From positions 4,138,501 to 4,202,500 of the forward strand of contig JABWDB010000019.1 of NCBI GenBank assembly GCA_019614645.1: 64,000 nt of DNA. Direction: 5' to 3'. Positions within the stretch are counted from its first letter, which is position 1. The number at the start of each line of letters is the position of its first letter. Below, in pieces: positions 1 to 14,081 of this stretch. The translations under genes and the position numbers were made by a program. The notes under the pieces were generated by a model, which saw nothing but the letters and a program-made list of their open reading frames with translations, searched no databases and was not told the origin of the DNA. This DNA is from Stratiolaelaps scimitus (lineage: Eukaryota > Arthropoda > Arachnida > Mesostigmata > Laelapidae).

Positions 1-3000
1 GACTGTATGGAAAAAATGTTGTGTTTTGAGATATCGATACATCTCGTGTTGTCTGTGTTAAAGAACGAACCCCAATTACGTGCATTGCTTCGCGTAGCAC
101 ACTTAAGTACAGCGTTGATATATATATATATATAGTGAGAAACTCCAGACGCAGGGAAGCAATGAACTAGTTCAACGCTGCGCACAAGTGTGCCGCGCGA
201 ACAAATTCACGTAATTCGGTTCGTTCTTTCACACAGATGACATGAGATATATCACTATTTTCAAAACACAGAACTTTGAGAGAATGACGAATCCGCTCGC
301 CCGAACCCGAAGTACGCCACGTTACTATAAAATGTTGTATTCAGCATCAAAGACAGCATCAATTACCATAGTCGATGCGTATTCGAATAGATTTCTATAT
401 CAAGCACTCCTGTGACATAATCACATCGACTTGGCCACTTGACAAATATCTCCCACCTATCCCATCGCTGTGGAGTCGCTGGAGATCTGACGCTGTAAAT
501 GCAGCCTCCGCCGAAGCTCTGCTTGTTCCTGCCAACGATGAAGAGGCGGCAGCTTAGTGGAGCTAGTGTTGTTTTTTTTTTTTATTATTTCCTCTATCTC
601 TTCTGAAGTATCCACGTCTCTGTTCATCGATCAAATATCGTTACTTTATTTCTCACTAGCTTCGCTTTTGTCGTCGATGATTCACCAGCTCTATTGGCTG
701 GAACTCTCTGGAAAAAAGCTGCAACATCCAGGTTGGAAGGACAGCAATGCGGGAGACGGTGTCCACCTGTCCAGGGAAATATCGCTGATTTGCCCACGCA
801 GTCGATTTGTTGATGCCGAATTATGTCACGTCCAGATGAAGTCACGTCCCCGTCCGACGATGTCCCGGGTCAGCTTTATCCACTCGATCATCTTCTAGTT
901 ACGAACACCCTATTCTAGTTATTCCGATGGTGTCAAGTTTTTGCTGACTGCTTGTAATCTACTGCCAATGTCTCGACGGGCGATTATCCTTCAGCGCAAC
1001 GTCGTTGTCGTTGCTGTCGCCGCTACCACCATCATCGTCGTCATCATCATCGGAGAGACTGCAGGCGGCGGCGGCGGCCGCGGCCGCTGCTGGCAACCGA
1101 GGCCGTGGTGGCAAAAGTGTCCCTTCAATCCTGTGGGAGCACAGTTGTACATCTGCGAGTAGCAGTGTACATGTACGCCTATTAGATCGCTGAAGTCGGC
1201 ATGCCGACAACAATGATAAAAACAAAAAAAATAATATATATATATATATGCTGTACGACTGCATGTCTCGTGTGAGGGAGCGCACTCATGCACTCACCAT
1301 GAGGCGGCTGCTGCTGTTACGTGAGTCGTGCTTTCTTTCGGTTTCGTCCGCTTTACGCGAAGCGCCGGCCACCGCGTTTAGTGCTGCGATCATTTAACTC
1401 TATGATGATGATGATATCGCAGCGTCGAATATGAAAGCAGTCGATCGTAAGGTGGACAGCAGAGAATGATCCACGTATTGCTACTTGGGTGTTGGGTCTG
1501 CGTGCGCGCGCGCGTGAAGTGTTTGTTATCATAAATATCCAGGCGAATGGGCCAATGGAAATTGTCGCCGCTTGGCGGCGATCGCCAACAGATGTGTGCA
1601 TGTATATACACATGCATATTACCACTACTACTACGCCGCCTTATGGGACGACGCCTGACGCTGAACGCTGTCGCCAGCTTGCCAGAAGAGTAGATGTTGT
1701 TTTGAGGGTCGGAGCTGGTTGCCGGCTAGTCAATGATCAAGGAGTGGCTTTTCATGCTTGCGAGAGAGCGGAACGAACGGATACTATATAATAATAATAA
1801 TAATGAAATGAACGCAGTGCTATATCAATGCGCCTGTATGTATATATATATATATATATACGTGGGCCAAGAGGGGCAGCAAGATTCGATTGAGGGCTCG
1901 GTGGAGAAGGATGGTGCTGTCCCTCATCTGGGAAAAGTATTCGATATTCTTACATTGTAACGCTGAGTCGATTACAGAAAAATAACCGTGAGGGCGATTG
2001 GGATGAAGTGATACATAGTGTAATACCCTGATCGCTTGAGCTTATAAACATATTGTACAATTGAGCTTTTTAGATATCTCAAGGGTGAAGTCCACTTCAT
2101 CGTTGTGGCACACGTCTGTAGGCGCGACTTCGTTTCACGCCAAAACTCGATTAATTATGAATTTGAAAGCCTCTTTTTTTCTTACAATGTTGACCATATA
2201 GACACCCCTGCTTAGCTGTGGTCGTGGGTTTTTTTTTGTTCGTTTCGCCGTTGTGTTCAATTATTTTTGGTGTGACCTCGGAATTATTCTAAAAATTGAA
2301 GACCTTTCACCAAGACATACTGTGTAAATCAATCCGCATCGGATTGTACATCCAGATGTATAATCTTTCTCTCTCTCTCGTTCAAAGGGATTACATCTGA
2401 TTCGAAGTCACCGCCAAGAGAATACGACAGGGACGTTTCTTTGACGTATTTGCGTTTCGCTTTCACCGTTCGGGATCTGAAATGGAAAAATTGTGTTTTA
2501 AGGCAGACTGAAGTATACGTATGTGCACAGGCACCCGTAACGTTTTCTGCTATTTGCCGTATTTATCACTGCCATGAATAACTGCAATGCCGTTTCGTGC
2601 TCGATTGCAACAACAACAACAACTCTTGTATATGGGATCGCGTTTTTTGCACCAAGGCGCAGCTAAACTATTGGATCCGAGTAAGCGTTCAATAGGACGG
2701 CTTCACTACCTATCGCATAGTCGCAGGAGTCCTCGGCCCCAATTCGCTTCGTGCCCGGTAGTGTGGCATTATTTATTCATGGGAAAGTTCGATCAGTAAT
2801 GGAATCGCCGTAACGGGATTTCAGCTATACAGACGGTTGGCCAGCTCGTGGAGAGCGCGACCTGCCGTACGCTACCGTGCGAGAAGCTTTTACGCCGGAC
2901 GTAAAGTACGCACTAGCTCACGCGCCGTCGGCCGCCTAATATTCCCCGTCTCTTTTTGCATACGATATATCCAGAGCTTTTCAAAGCAACTCACAGGAGC

Positions 3001-3654
3001 AGAAAAGCACATGGGGAGGTCGGACCGGGCCTGGGGGGGTGACATTTTCATGCAAAAAGATTCTGGTATTCGCGTGTAGGTTGTTGGCGATTCGCGATTG
3101 CATTGAATACACAAGCAAGCCAGCAAGCAGGCGGACCACACGTGGCCAGCGCTTCTCAGGCCTTTCCGTGCGACTCGGAGCCCGGGTGGCGATCGTGTTA
3201 CGTAATCAACGGCCGTGGCAGCAGCGCAAATGACACGTTATGTGGGACCCGTCGTAAACATCGGCGCTGGCCTCGCCGCTCCTGCAGCCCAAGTGGCTAG
3301 ACCGTTCGTTTCGATCGGCGAAATTTGCATTCGCGTTATGCTTGAACGCCAGCCCACTTATTGTGACGTTCGCATAAGAGAATACTTGAAGACGTCTTCA
3401 TAGACAGAGGAACACACAAGGCTTGCTTCTGCTTGTGATTAAGTTCAAGAGGATGCAGTGTCGTGAATATGACGTATACGGGTAGCGCGACGGGACGACC
3501 ACAATTAGTCAAGTGTACGAGTTTGCTGTTGCGAGTTCTTTGAGCAAAATCATTCGCACCACGGCTTGCATGGCTCTTTGTGTAATCTGACTGGGGTATT
3601 ATTCGTGGTACAGGTTGAGGTTTCCACCTTAACAGATTGCCAGTAAATGTTGTC

Positions 3655-3805
3655 GGGATGACACACAGCCTTAAACATTTAACGCTCGCGGTTCAACTGC
3701 CTTCTCGCTTCATAACGGACGGACCCCTTTAAATGCAAATGTGCAACGGTGGGAATCGAACCAGTGCATTTGGGGATACAGGCGTGTACATACGGACACG
3801 GCCAA
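3655..3805 (-). repeat. tRNA-derived SINE copy (family A)
   Basis: Read on the - strand it has a B-box-like GGTTCGATTCCC followed by the signature TTGCACATTTGCATTTAAA and a body with GGCAGTTGAACCG. It is the reverse-orientation counterpart of the copies at 25681 and 58500. Confidence 0.6.
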
Positions 3806-4467
3806 TATGAACAAACATACCTATCTGCTATTCTTGCTGAGGGGTCTGTCTCATGTGGACAAAAAAAAAATTATGTCCTTGTTGTTGTGTTGCTCTCGAC
3901 ATGTTACGGAACGCACACATTGCCATAGTCCCTTGCCGATAGATGATCCATTGGTATCGAACTCTGCAGCAGGCTTTAGAACCCTGCAGTAGATCGATCA
4001 GCCGTGTTGGCCACTATACGCTCTTGTGTCACGCACGTATCTTGCGAGCAATACCATACGTATTGACTGTCTTAAATGTTTCCCAATGTCTGTTTTCATC
4101 CATTTAACAATGGGGTAGTGGGTCTTAATCGTTCGTCCGTATTCATTGTCGTATAATTTGCATTCTAGCCGATAATGAATGCAGGAAGGCTACATTAACG
4201 TCGTAGCGAAACATTCCCATCGGGTCGTGCCATATGTTGTGTGTTTGTGTTGATTTTTATCTTGTTCCCATACATGTCTCTTACTTAGTTAATAGTCGAA
4301 CACATTCATGAAATAAGTGTTGTTCCTATCAGTAATTAACGACATTACTGAGAAACAACGATAACGTCCTTCTGAGCCATGTCGAGCATGGACTGTCGTT
4401 CGCTCGATAGAAGTGTTCTATTCTACCATAGTGAGAGCAACAAATTACTGAGTGGAGTCCAAGTTTT

Positions 4468-4520
4468 CAGGCTGACTCTCAGCCAACATTTAACGTCCAC
4501 GGTACAACTGCTTCAACTGA
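4468..4520 (-). repeat. Partial SINE copy (family A, 3' part)
   Basis: GGCTGACTCTCAGCCAACAT with TTAACG...GGTACAACTGCTT matches the reverse of the 3' body of family A. It lacks the pol III box region. Confidence 0.45.
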
Positions 4521-7126
4521 GTGGGGTCAGCAATCCGAAAAACGAATCCAAGTTGGATATACTTTCTGCTGTCTGTGCCGTAGAAATAGACCCACTTATT
4601 TGTCTGCTCCGAAGTCCACGTTGGCGTCAGGACCGATGTGTTCTTCTTCCTAGACAATCTGATTGTTCGCTTATGGCATGACGTAGAATTTAATCACAGC
4701 TACACTGCAGAGACATCAACAATAGATAGCTAATTGCGATCTAGGGGGACAAGGCTAACAGTCACTACGGCTGCGCTTGGTGTCAATATCCGCTATGGTA
4801 TGGTATTAGGTATTCTGACGCCGCAACACTTCTTGCTGCTAAACTGCATCGGCTGTTCGTTGCCAGAGGACGTCACCCCCGAACGAACAGTTCGACTCCG
4901 CTCAGCCTGTGTATAACTTGGCGGTTCCTGGTTCTTTTAGAAATCCGCAGTAGATCCTTGGTGGCGCTTTGTAACGAAAGCACACCTCGTCGATCATTTG
5001 TATGCGTCTCATGTTAAGGTCTGCCGCTGTACCCTGAGTAACCGGTTGATGCTGCGGGCAACACGTAGACTCTGCCTGTCACCGAGGAACAGAGCATAGG
5101 CTTTTGTGGATCTTCCGAGCGGCTCTCTTAGCCTGGCGGTGAACACTGACTTGCGAATATGCAGGCCGTGCTTCGTTGAGTTCTCCGCTAGTAATCTCAA
5201 TGGAGTCGCCTGTTCAAGACCCTTGTGCGCTGTTCGCAGTTATCCGCAATCCGCTGCATAACTAGCTCCGTGTAAGTTTAATTAGCTTAATTAATGTGTC
5301 GTAACAACGATTGACCAGCCATCACAACGACAACAACCACAGCAACTTGTGGATTATTGCACTATGAGGTAGCGATATTGCGAACGGATTCTGGAGGCTG
5401 AAAAATATTCGGAACCGACTATTGTTAGTGTTATGCAAACGGTGTAACAACTCGCATCCAATGTATGCTTGTATTATATTAAATCATTAAGTAGATCGTC
5501 TGTGCGGCTGTACGCCTAAATACAGTGGAATGCATCGAAATTGAACAGGATTTCGAGATCAATCTACTTGTCAGCTGACTTCAATTTCTGCCGTTCTGAA
5601 GGAGCCGCCAGATCCACGCTGCGTCAATCAGCCCACGGCATTTTTCAATTGTACAACTCCACCATGAATCACTATCTATGTCGTCTCACTGAGTAGTGTT
5701 AACACTAGCTATCGCGTGTGACTTGCAGCCTTGGTTTCAGTTAGATAATTAATTTGAGAGCTGTCCCATCTAAATATTATCTACGCATTCATAGAGTAAC
5801 GTTTGCGCTCATTTAGGCTAACATTGTTGACATTGTGACTCAATGATAGGGTAGACGTATTCAGATAATGTTGTTGATAAGCCGATCGACCTATATCTAG
5901 CCACAGTGGCTATAGGTCCTGTATCGATTATGATTTTACAGTTATCGGCCATACAATTTTCGACTGCACAACATATGAGTCATGGCCGCCAAGGTTCCAT
6001 CGACTACTATGCGCTTTCAGGCGACTACGACAGTTCGTTCGGTAAACGGTCGTTGACTGGTAGCCATTGACGTTAGTCGACATTAAGGCTAGGAACATTC
6101 ATTTATGGGGAGGGAGGGCGGGCCATAGTAAATCAATCATCACCTTTTGCTTCAAGGGAGCACTGTGTGGCTTTGGTTTGTCGGTTGGCAAACTCGAGGA
6201 GTGGAATAGCCGAAACGTCGTCGCAAGGAAGCATTCGATATATTGACCCCATTACCCTGTTGGTCTTTCGTAGAAGGCCACTGGAGCACAGTCAGTTCTG
6301 CCCGAATCTATAATATATGCCGTTTGAGCGGGACGTCCCGGGGGCCCTTTTGGTAAACCGTCCCCAGGCACGCTTCCATCGTTGCGTTCGATCAGATCTA
6401 TACGGTAGACGGGTCGGGGCACACTCTGTGATATGAACTCGTACACTCATGGGTGATATAGCATGGGATAGGGAATGAGGGTGCGCTATCGTTAGTTCGA
6501 GTTCTTATCTTACTGCAGTACACACACCTATTCTAAATACTGTGTCGTGCCGGTAATTTAACAGGCTGGCTGAGGGACAGACCACTGGTGTGCCAAAAAA
6601 CAAAGCTCTGAAATGAAAATCTGAAATGACTGTGAGTTGACTGTATTATTGGCTTAGGGCGAGGCGGACGTCTGGACAGATGAGTAGGCCAACAAACGGT
6701 GAAATTGATTTAATTATAAAAGTGGGGCGTTTATTTACTCTTGTGACAAAGGTAAGTTTGGCGTTGTGGGGGTTGCCACCGTGATATCGTCGAGCCACGA
6801 TCATATCTGGCGTTTTTATTAGTTGTATTCTGCGAAGAGAAAATTCTTACCTGGTGTTGTTGTATAAAATGTGAGAATTGTCCACAGTGGTATCTGTCTG
6901 TCGAATTTTTTGCCACAATTTTCCCTTGATTTTTTTCTGTGATTGTCGATTGTATACTCTTGTAACATTCGAAAGGACCAATCTGATCCACTTACATATT
7001 TTCCATGGATGTTTCATTTCCATGACTGTTACATTTCCATAACAGACATGTAGCATGTCTGTCACTCCCTGACTAATTGGGTCCCGTGTTTTCAACGTTT
7101 CCATTTATCTAGGCGAATTAGCAGTG

Positions 7127-10100
7127 ATGTCATCGTGCAAAGATACGTGCGCCGAGCGGACCCGCTCGTCGTCGCTTGGACGGGCGCGCGGTTATCGGGC
7201 ACGCTATTGGGCTTATCTTCTTGACAATCTACAGAAAGCGAAGGATGAGATCTGCGACGTCTGTGAACGCGATCAGGATATCCTGGCGTGCAAGGAGGCA
7301 CTGCTTGTTCTCAACAATTACTCGAAGGAACTGTTGGCTCTCATCGAGCTGATTCGGCTGAATGATAAACTTGAAAAGAACCCCGAGCCCTCCAGGTGAA
7401 TACGCTTTCATGTTTCACAAGTCTTGCTTCCAGTGTATCCTAGACACCCTGTATATATTTGATACGATAAAACGACATTCATGTGTAAATAGGTTGTTAA
7501 AAATATGTGCTGCTCATCGTAGCGAATGAGTTCGTTTGCTGGCGATTTCAGTGGTCTGTGTACCCAAGATGAGGAGAGCTCAAGTTGACTAAAAGCAAGG
7601 AAACATAAGACACATGTCCATCAGATAATATTGTACGTACTTGCGATTTGTGTCTAGGCTATCCTCGCTGTCATGGGAAGTTCGAAAGCCTGGAGGGAGC
7701 CTTAGTCGTATAACTCGTGTATCTCCCGTGCCTCCGAGGAGCTCGCCATTGCCGCCCGCGAAAGAAATGTGCACAGTCGCCGTACAGACGGTTAATACCG
7801 GGCAGCCACCTGATGACAGCAAGACTCGACCCCTGCCGACATCGACAAATCGACCAGCTAGTGGCCTTGCAACCCGCGTCACCACAAAGGTTTGTAGATC
7901 AATAGTGGATCAACAGGCGAACACATTTGAAAAATCGCAACAGGAAATAGGACAAAGGTGGCACATCTGATGTTTGTAGATTTACCTCATTGTCTAATCA
8001 CTGACGTGTTAATGATCTCTTGCGAATTCAGGGCTCGCCTTCCTCGCCGGTTCCTGCAAAGTCAATTTTGTCAACACGCAATGCGACCCAGAAGGCGCCG
8101 ACAGTGGTTACTGCTACGGCGAAAAAAACAGCGGGTCTTGTGGTTTCGCAAGCTCGTAAGTCGCTTGCCTCGTCACCCACCTCAACCCTGAGAAAACCGG
8201 CTGTGCCCAAGACAGCAGCGCCTCCTCCGGTCAAACAAACGACATCGTCGTTATTAAGGCGGTGCGCCACTACTATGAGCGCCGACAACAAGACAATCCT
8301 GTCTCAAAGGACCCCGAACGTCGCTAAGCTAAGCGAATCGACAAGCTCTCTGAGCAGTTCCACCTCGAGCAAGTCATGGGCAGAGACCGTGAAAGGTGGA
8401 TCAATGCGGGCGTTGTCAGTTGCAAATAACGGACTTGGCGTAAATGTCGATTCAACTAATGAGGCTAATAATGATGATGAAGGCTGGAAGGTCGTCAACC
8501 ATCACAAGGTGAAGGCAAAATCTCCGAGTCCTTTGGTGATCCGATCCCCTTCCGTACCGGAAATCCTTCGGAAACGGCCATCTGGATCGCCGGCCATTGT
8601 TCACAAGCGACCGTCGCTTTCGCTGCCTCAAAACGAGTCGACGCTTACGAAGTCGCTGCCAACTCTGAACCAGAAATTGGCAAATGTGCAGAGAGCCCAA
8701 GGTGGTGGGACCACTCCACTACTACAGAAGAGCCACACAACGCTTTCCGCCGTACAGCGAAGGGACAAGGAAAATGATCCCGTGCCACCGAAGGTTGCGC
8801 AAAAGACTCCCCAACCTAAAAGTGCGCCAATAAGGTCAGGCGTCCGACCAGTCTCGAAGGTCGCCCCAACGCGTGTGGCCATGGTAAAACCTACAACGAG
8901 AAGCTCGAGTGTTACTTCCAGGGTGCAGGACAAGAGCAGGCCGAACACGGCGATTGTTGATAAACCCAAACAACAAGCTGATAATAGGATAAAGATGGAG
9001 GCAGGTAGGGTAAAAAAAGATGCTGCCGTAAGGAAGCCACAAGTCAACGAGAGATCCAATGCATGTGAGCGAGTAACAAACTGGCATATACCGCTTGATA
9101 AGCGTAGCTCAGGGTCGGGAGAAGAAAAGAGCTCGACGTCGTCAAGCATGGAAGTTAGCACAGAGTCAGTTACACTTTGTGACAGCCGTAGCGAGTTGCA
9201 CGGAGCATCCCAGGAACTAAGCGTACTTATACCGGAATCGGTGCGAAGCGATTCTGCCAGCGAGGTGAGTCCGCGCAGCGTGGACAAGAATATATCGACG
9301 GATGGGCCATTCGAAGGGGAGTTCTTCACCGACCGGATGGCGGCCGCCATCTGGATTAACAAGCAAGGCCTTTCACTCGCCGATCAGATGGAGTTCCTAG
9401 ATCAGATCGAGCAGCGTGTGCCGGGCCGCGCCACCAAGGTCCACGAAAAGCTTTCCTCACCGCGAAAAGGCGTCACCGAGGAGACGCTCCGCAAGCACGA
9501 GCAGCGACAAGCGAAAGCTCAAGAGCATCGCGACCGACTGAAGGAGGAGCGGGCGCAAAACTACCGCGAGATCCTACGCAAGGTCGAAGAGCATAAGGCC
9601 GCCAAAGAGGAGGAGTCAAAGACGATCCTACAACGGGCCAAGGAGAGGCAGGACAAGGCCGATAAGAATCGCGAGGAGCAGCTTCGTCGCAAGGTGCAAA
9701 AGGCGCATGACGAGAAAGAGAAAGTGCAGGAGATTGCCTTCATCAACACGCTCGAGGCACAGAACAAGCGGCACGACATCTTCGAGCGGGAAAAGGAATC
9801 GGACATGCGAATTCAGGAGCGTCAGAAGAGGCACCAGCAGAAGCTGGAGGAGAAGGCTGCTCGGGAGGCGGCGGCTGAAGAGCGCCGAAAAGCGCTCGAG
9901 GAAGAGTGGCAGGTTAAGGTGAACGAGATCCTCGAGCGGAGGGCCGATCGGGACCGTAAACTGCAGCAACAGCAGCAGGAGAAGGAGGCGAAACGGCAGG
10001 CGATATCAAAGATTAACGAACTCGTACGCGAGCGCGTCAACGCGCCAGGCTGCACGCCGTATGAGACCAAGAAGATGTGCAGTGCCTGTAACGTCCTCAT

Positions 10101-13100
10101 CACGTCGGAGGTGTATCTGCTCAGCCATCTGAAGAGTGGCAAGCATCAGGAGGCGATGCTGAGAGATCAGGAGAGCTATGACACTCTCTCGGAGGATATC
10201 CACTCGTACAGTCTAAAGTACATCATTGATGCGCCAATCGACGAGAAATTAGTTGCCGAAACGGAGGCACTAAGGAAACACCTCAAGGCGATTCAGAAGA
10301 AGAGGTGTCGCAAACTTAAGCAGAAGATCCTTCTAAAAAGCAAGCTGTACGAAAGGCAGCAGGCAGTAAGTGCGGTGAATACTATTTTACGCTGTTGTTG
10401 TTGTTATCGTCACTATCATCGTCGTTTTTTGTTATAATCGGTTGGGATTATCTGGCCGCATTGTCACCAATGCAGCTATGGTCAGCGAAACGAAGCGGAC
10501 AATTCGTCACCTCCCATCGTAGCGCGTGTGTGAGGTCGATCACGGGTGTTGTACGCGTTTCTTTTTAAGGGCGTTAACTCAAACCTCGTTCTGGTTTCTT
10601 GTCAAGTGTCACGCTACAAACAATCTAAGGTTGTTCAACTTGTTGCCTTGCAGGAAACGAATCATTCACCTGATGCGAGGGATGGCAGCAACAAGAACCG
10701 ACCGTTAGACAAGCAGTTAAGAGAACTCACGCGGGTGCTACAGCAGAACAAGGACGTTAAGGGTGTGTGGACAACGGATGCGTGCAACGCGCTCGAAAGG
10801 CCCCTCGGCGATCTGGAACGACTGGCTGGCAAGTCGGCACAGGCTGACAAACAGCTGGCCGACGATCTCTCTTCGAGGGAATGTTTGCCTCTGCTTGTCG
10901 AGGTGGGTCAAGCTGTTTGGAAGAAGATAAGATTATAATACCAGGACCTGTCTGAATTTTGACTCGTTTCCTGCGAGCCAAACGTAAAATATTCTGATGA
11001 TATCTTGCCCTTTACGGCACGCACAATGATTATCGATCCCATGATACTTAGCCACGGAATAGCAATATTCTTTGGTTCTATATTACGCCGCTATCAGCAG
11101 CAGTCGCCTGACTGAATTTGTGCTTTTGGCCCGTTGCTTCCAGATCATCAAGTTATCGCAGCGAAGCAGCGCTCAAGTGACGAGCGTCATTTCGGCGAAG
11201 GCATTCGGCCGGGCCTGTCACCTGATGCGGCGGGCGATCGACGCCGCTGATGGACGAGCTGCGAGGGAACTTCTTCAGGGCAATGGGGCACTCGCGCTGA
11301 TCGAGTGTCAGCAGCATCTGCTGGCGCTGCTGGTACCGGACGATAATCCAGCCCCGCCAAAGGCGGCTGTTGCGAGCTGCGCGTTCACCAGCTGCCTCTT
11401 CCATGTCCTGCAAGTGCTGTGTGATAGGTTGGCCTTGACACCCGATGTCGGCGATCTGCGAGGTCGAGTCGTTGACCTAATCAGCTACACCGTCAGCGTT
11501 GGTTAGTTACGCACATCGTTAGCATTGTTAGATACCATTACCATACGGCCATTGTTCGCTGGAGGGCATTCTATTATATGCATATGTTCTAATTATATTA
11601 CATAGGGCGTACACCGTAACACATGTAGGAAACGGGTGAGCACTTACTGTTATGGGTAAGGAAACGACGAAGAGAAGGTCATAGAAGGCAATAGGAAGTA
11701 TGGGTGTATGTATTTGCGTGGCACCAGTGAATGTCCGGAGGAAGCCGCCACCCAAGACTCTCTCTCTCTATCTCTCTCTATGTCAATTTCTCCGTCTTTT
11801 GTTATCTTCATCTCTTTGTCTTTCTCGGAAAAAGAACCTTTTGAATAAAGTTATGCTACATGTGTTTTGTTCTCCGCCGTCCGTTCACAGGCATCCTCGA
11901 CAAACTTATGTATTATTTTACCTACATTCAAAGGCCGCGGGACTGTGAGCCGCAGATTGTCTCGGACACGTTGCTGCACGGCTTGCACTTCGTGGCAGCC
12001 CTCGTGCGGCTGCTGGCCGCCGCCGAGGACGGCGGATCGGTCACTCAGACCCAGAAGGCGTCGTCCGACGAGACGTCATCGGACAGTACCCAGCTGCTGT
12101 TCACCCTGCGTCGCTCAGACGCAATGGGGGTCGTGGCCCTGCTATACTCGACGTTGCTGTGTCAAGGGGCAACGCCCAGGGGCAAAGAGGACAACGGTGT
12201 CCCAGGCCGAATGGCCCAAAGACAGGTGGGAATCACGCTCGCCGCGTGCCGCCTCCTCACGAATCTGGCCAGCGCCGAGCTGTCCACCTTCCAGGAGGCG
12301 CTGGGCAGAGAGGGCGTGTCACTCCAAATCCGCCACATTGCCAGCTACCTGCTGTGGCATTGCAGCCATCACGTCCAAGAGATCGAGGAGCGCAAATTGC
12401 TTCATCAGGTACCGTGATGTTTCTCCTGTTCATGCCACATTATTTCGTCATTCCTGAGGACTCGCCACTGTTTCTAGTCATGTGCTGCTGTCTTCGTATA
12501 ACTGCTTATTAATATTTGGTGGGGCTGGTCGAGTGACGCCAACGCTGGCGTTCCGGTGACCACGTTCTTTAACCACGTTTGTTTTCAACGTCAGCAGTGA
12601 ACCGTCTAGGTGGCTCTGTTTGTCTACCTCTGTCGACTCTGTTGCGTTCGGCAGTTTTGTGTTTAACGTCTGTATGTCTGTGTGTGTGTGTGTTTGTATG
12701 TATATCATCATTGTCTATTATTGGCTCTGTTGTTAACTCCAGGTTCTTCTGCTGGTCGGCTTCTTCGCTGTTGACAACCGGGATAATCAGAATGTAATTC
12801 ACACAGGGGGCCAGCCAACGATCTTGCAGATGCTCTGCAAGCTTCCCTTCGACTATTTCTGTGATAATATGGTACGCAGTCGATTTGCTCGAATCTATTA
12901 CGGTCGATGATTACATTCTTGGACGATGATGGCAACGCGATAAATATAGAATGCATATGAATTTTGATACATTGACAAATACAGTTTAAATTCTAGTAAA
13001 CATATGATTGTATATGTTAGTGGGTCATCCATATGAACTTACAATATTATAAAATGTCCTGCAAAATGTGCATGCAGGTCATCACATCCAGGGACCCTTG

Positions 13101-13615
13101 TCTGATCCGTTGCGGCTGATGGACGCCGATGCTCCCAACAGGGAAGCCACTCCGTACCAGGCTAACCGTTGCAATTAGCAATAGTCTGTTAATTACTGAG
13201 TTGCTGCATTTAGACAAAAATAAATAGAGCTCATTAGGGGGCGCTTTTCACTATTGGCTGAATGTGTGCGCGCGCACAGCTCATTCAACGACGTTTGTGT
13301 CATCTATTTCTATGTATTTTTCAGTTGCGTGATATTCTCATGCCGACACTGCTCGCGTGCTGCTGTCTAAACGAGCAGAACACGTTGCTACTTTGCGAAG
13401 AAATCTCACCGGTCATGTTGCTCACGTATCTTGAAGAGAAGATCCAGGAATCGAGCGACAAGAAATCGCCCGAGATCAGCAGCGATCCTTCTCCGACAAA
13501 GGTCATGGAATCGCGGATTCACCAAGATAGGTCCAAAGGCGTGTGGGCGTTTAGCAAGCGCTTCCCTCAACGACTATGGCCAGATGCGCTCGAATTTCTT
13601 CGCAAGACAGGGTAG
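7127..13615 (+). CDS. SCAPER: SCAPER (S-phase cyclin A-associated protein in the ER), eight exons, possibly lacking its extreme N-terminus
   Basis: Proposed exons: 7127-7395, 7658-7889, 8032-10365, 10654-10902, 11144-11501, 11891-12408, 12743-12871 and 13325-13615 (stop included). All junctions are GT-AG, the phases join cleanly, and the total is 1,459 residues against about 1,400 for the human protein. Exon 1 carries the family's RARYWA block and a helical segment. Exon 2 continues with the family's SLSWEVRK motif. The large exon 3 begins with a Ser/Pro/Lys-rich disordered part containing WAETVKGG (about residue 283). A long charged coiled coil follows (about 650-833), then a U1-type C2H2 zinc finger (CSAC...HLKSGKH, about 849-874). 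The later exons are helical, and the last contains a Cys-rich LACCCLNEQN block like the vertebrate C-terminus. SCAPER binds cyclin A/CDK2 at the ER and has roles in cilia and ER-coupled mRNA turnover. The 7127 ATG is the first in frame after a possible acceptor at 7110-7111, so upstream exons may exist. Confidence 0.92.
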
Positions 13616-14075
13616 TCGGAAATAACAGCAGAGTCAACGAATCCGTGCAGGGAATATATTCACGAATAATAGGAACAATGATAATATTAAGAATAATAGG
13701 AACAACGATAATATTCGTTTCTTTTATACATATTAGTATTATTAGCGGCATCATAGTGTCACCGATTGATTCGTCTGTGGAGAGGTCTAAGATTAAACAA
13801 CATCAAACCCTATAGTGACACAGGCGACCTTAGATGGCGTACACTGCAATTGACACTTTGGTGGGCTTTATATCGAACTATTTTCTAGATTTCTTAGGTT
13901 CGACCGCCTCCAGGGCAGGACGATTCTTGGGAAAATTGCCAGCAAGGAAACGGCCCACGGTGCTGATCCGCTTTTCTAATTCTTACCATACGGATTATCG
14001 AGATGTTCAGTGTGAAGTTGGACGTTACGAAAGCTGTATAGAGCAGTCAGCTGTATTTATTATTACGATAGTAGT

Positions 14076-14081
14076 AATAAA
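14076..14081 (+). terminator. Candidate poly(A) signal for SCAPER
   Basis: This is an AATAAA hexamer about 460 bases past the SCAPER stop, in AT-rich sequence. It is the first canonical signal I see downstream on this strand. No transcript evidence is available. Confidence 0.3.

Larger units (their letters stand above)
1..7111. other. Upstream intergenic or 5' region, no recognised gene
   Basis: I find no exon chain here that I can name. The stretch is AT-rich with (TA)n runs near 119-135, 1234-1249 and 1848-1861. A GC-rich trinucleotide patch at about 1005-1118 could be read as Ser- and Ala-rich protein on the + strand. SINE-like copies lie on the - strand near 3655-3805 and 4468-4520. Missing N-terminal exons of the downstream SCAPER gene could be hidden here, because the human protein has roughly 60-70 more residues before the conserved RARYW block. 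I could not identify them. Confidence 0.5.

Noticed and set aside
8628..9362. 244-codon frame on the - strand inside SCAPER
   Set aside because: It is antisense to the large SCAPER exon and has no independent signal.
11867..12457. 196-codon frame in another frame over SCAPER exon 6
   Set aside because: It is Arg/Ser-rich shadow translation of a GC-rich exon. The 11891-12408 frame fits the splice phases and the protein family.
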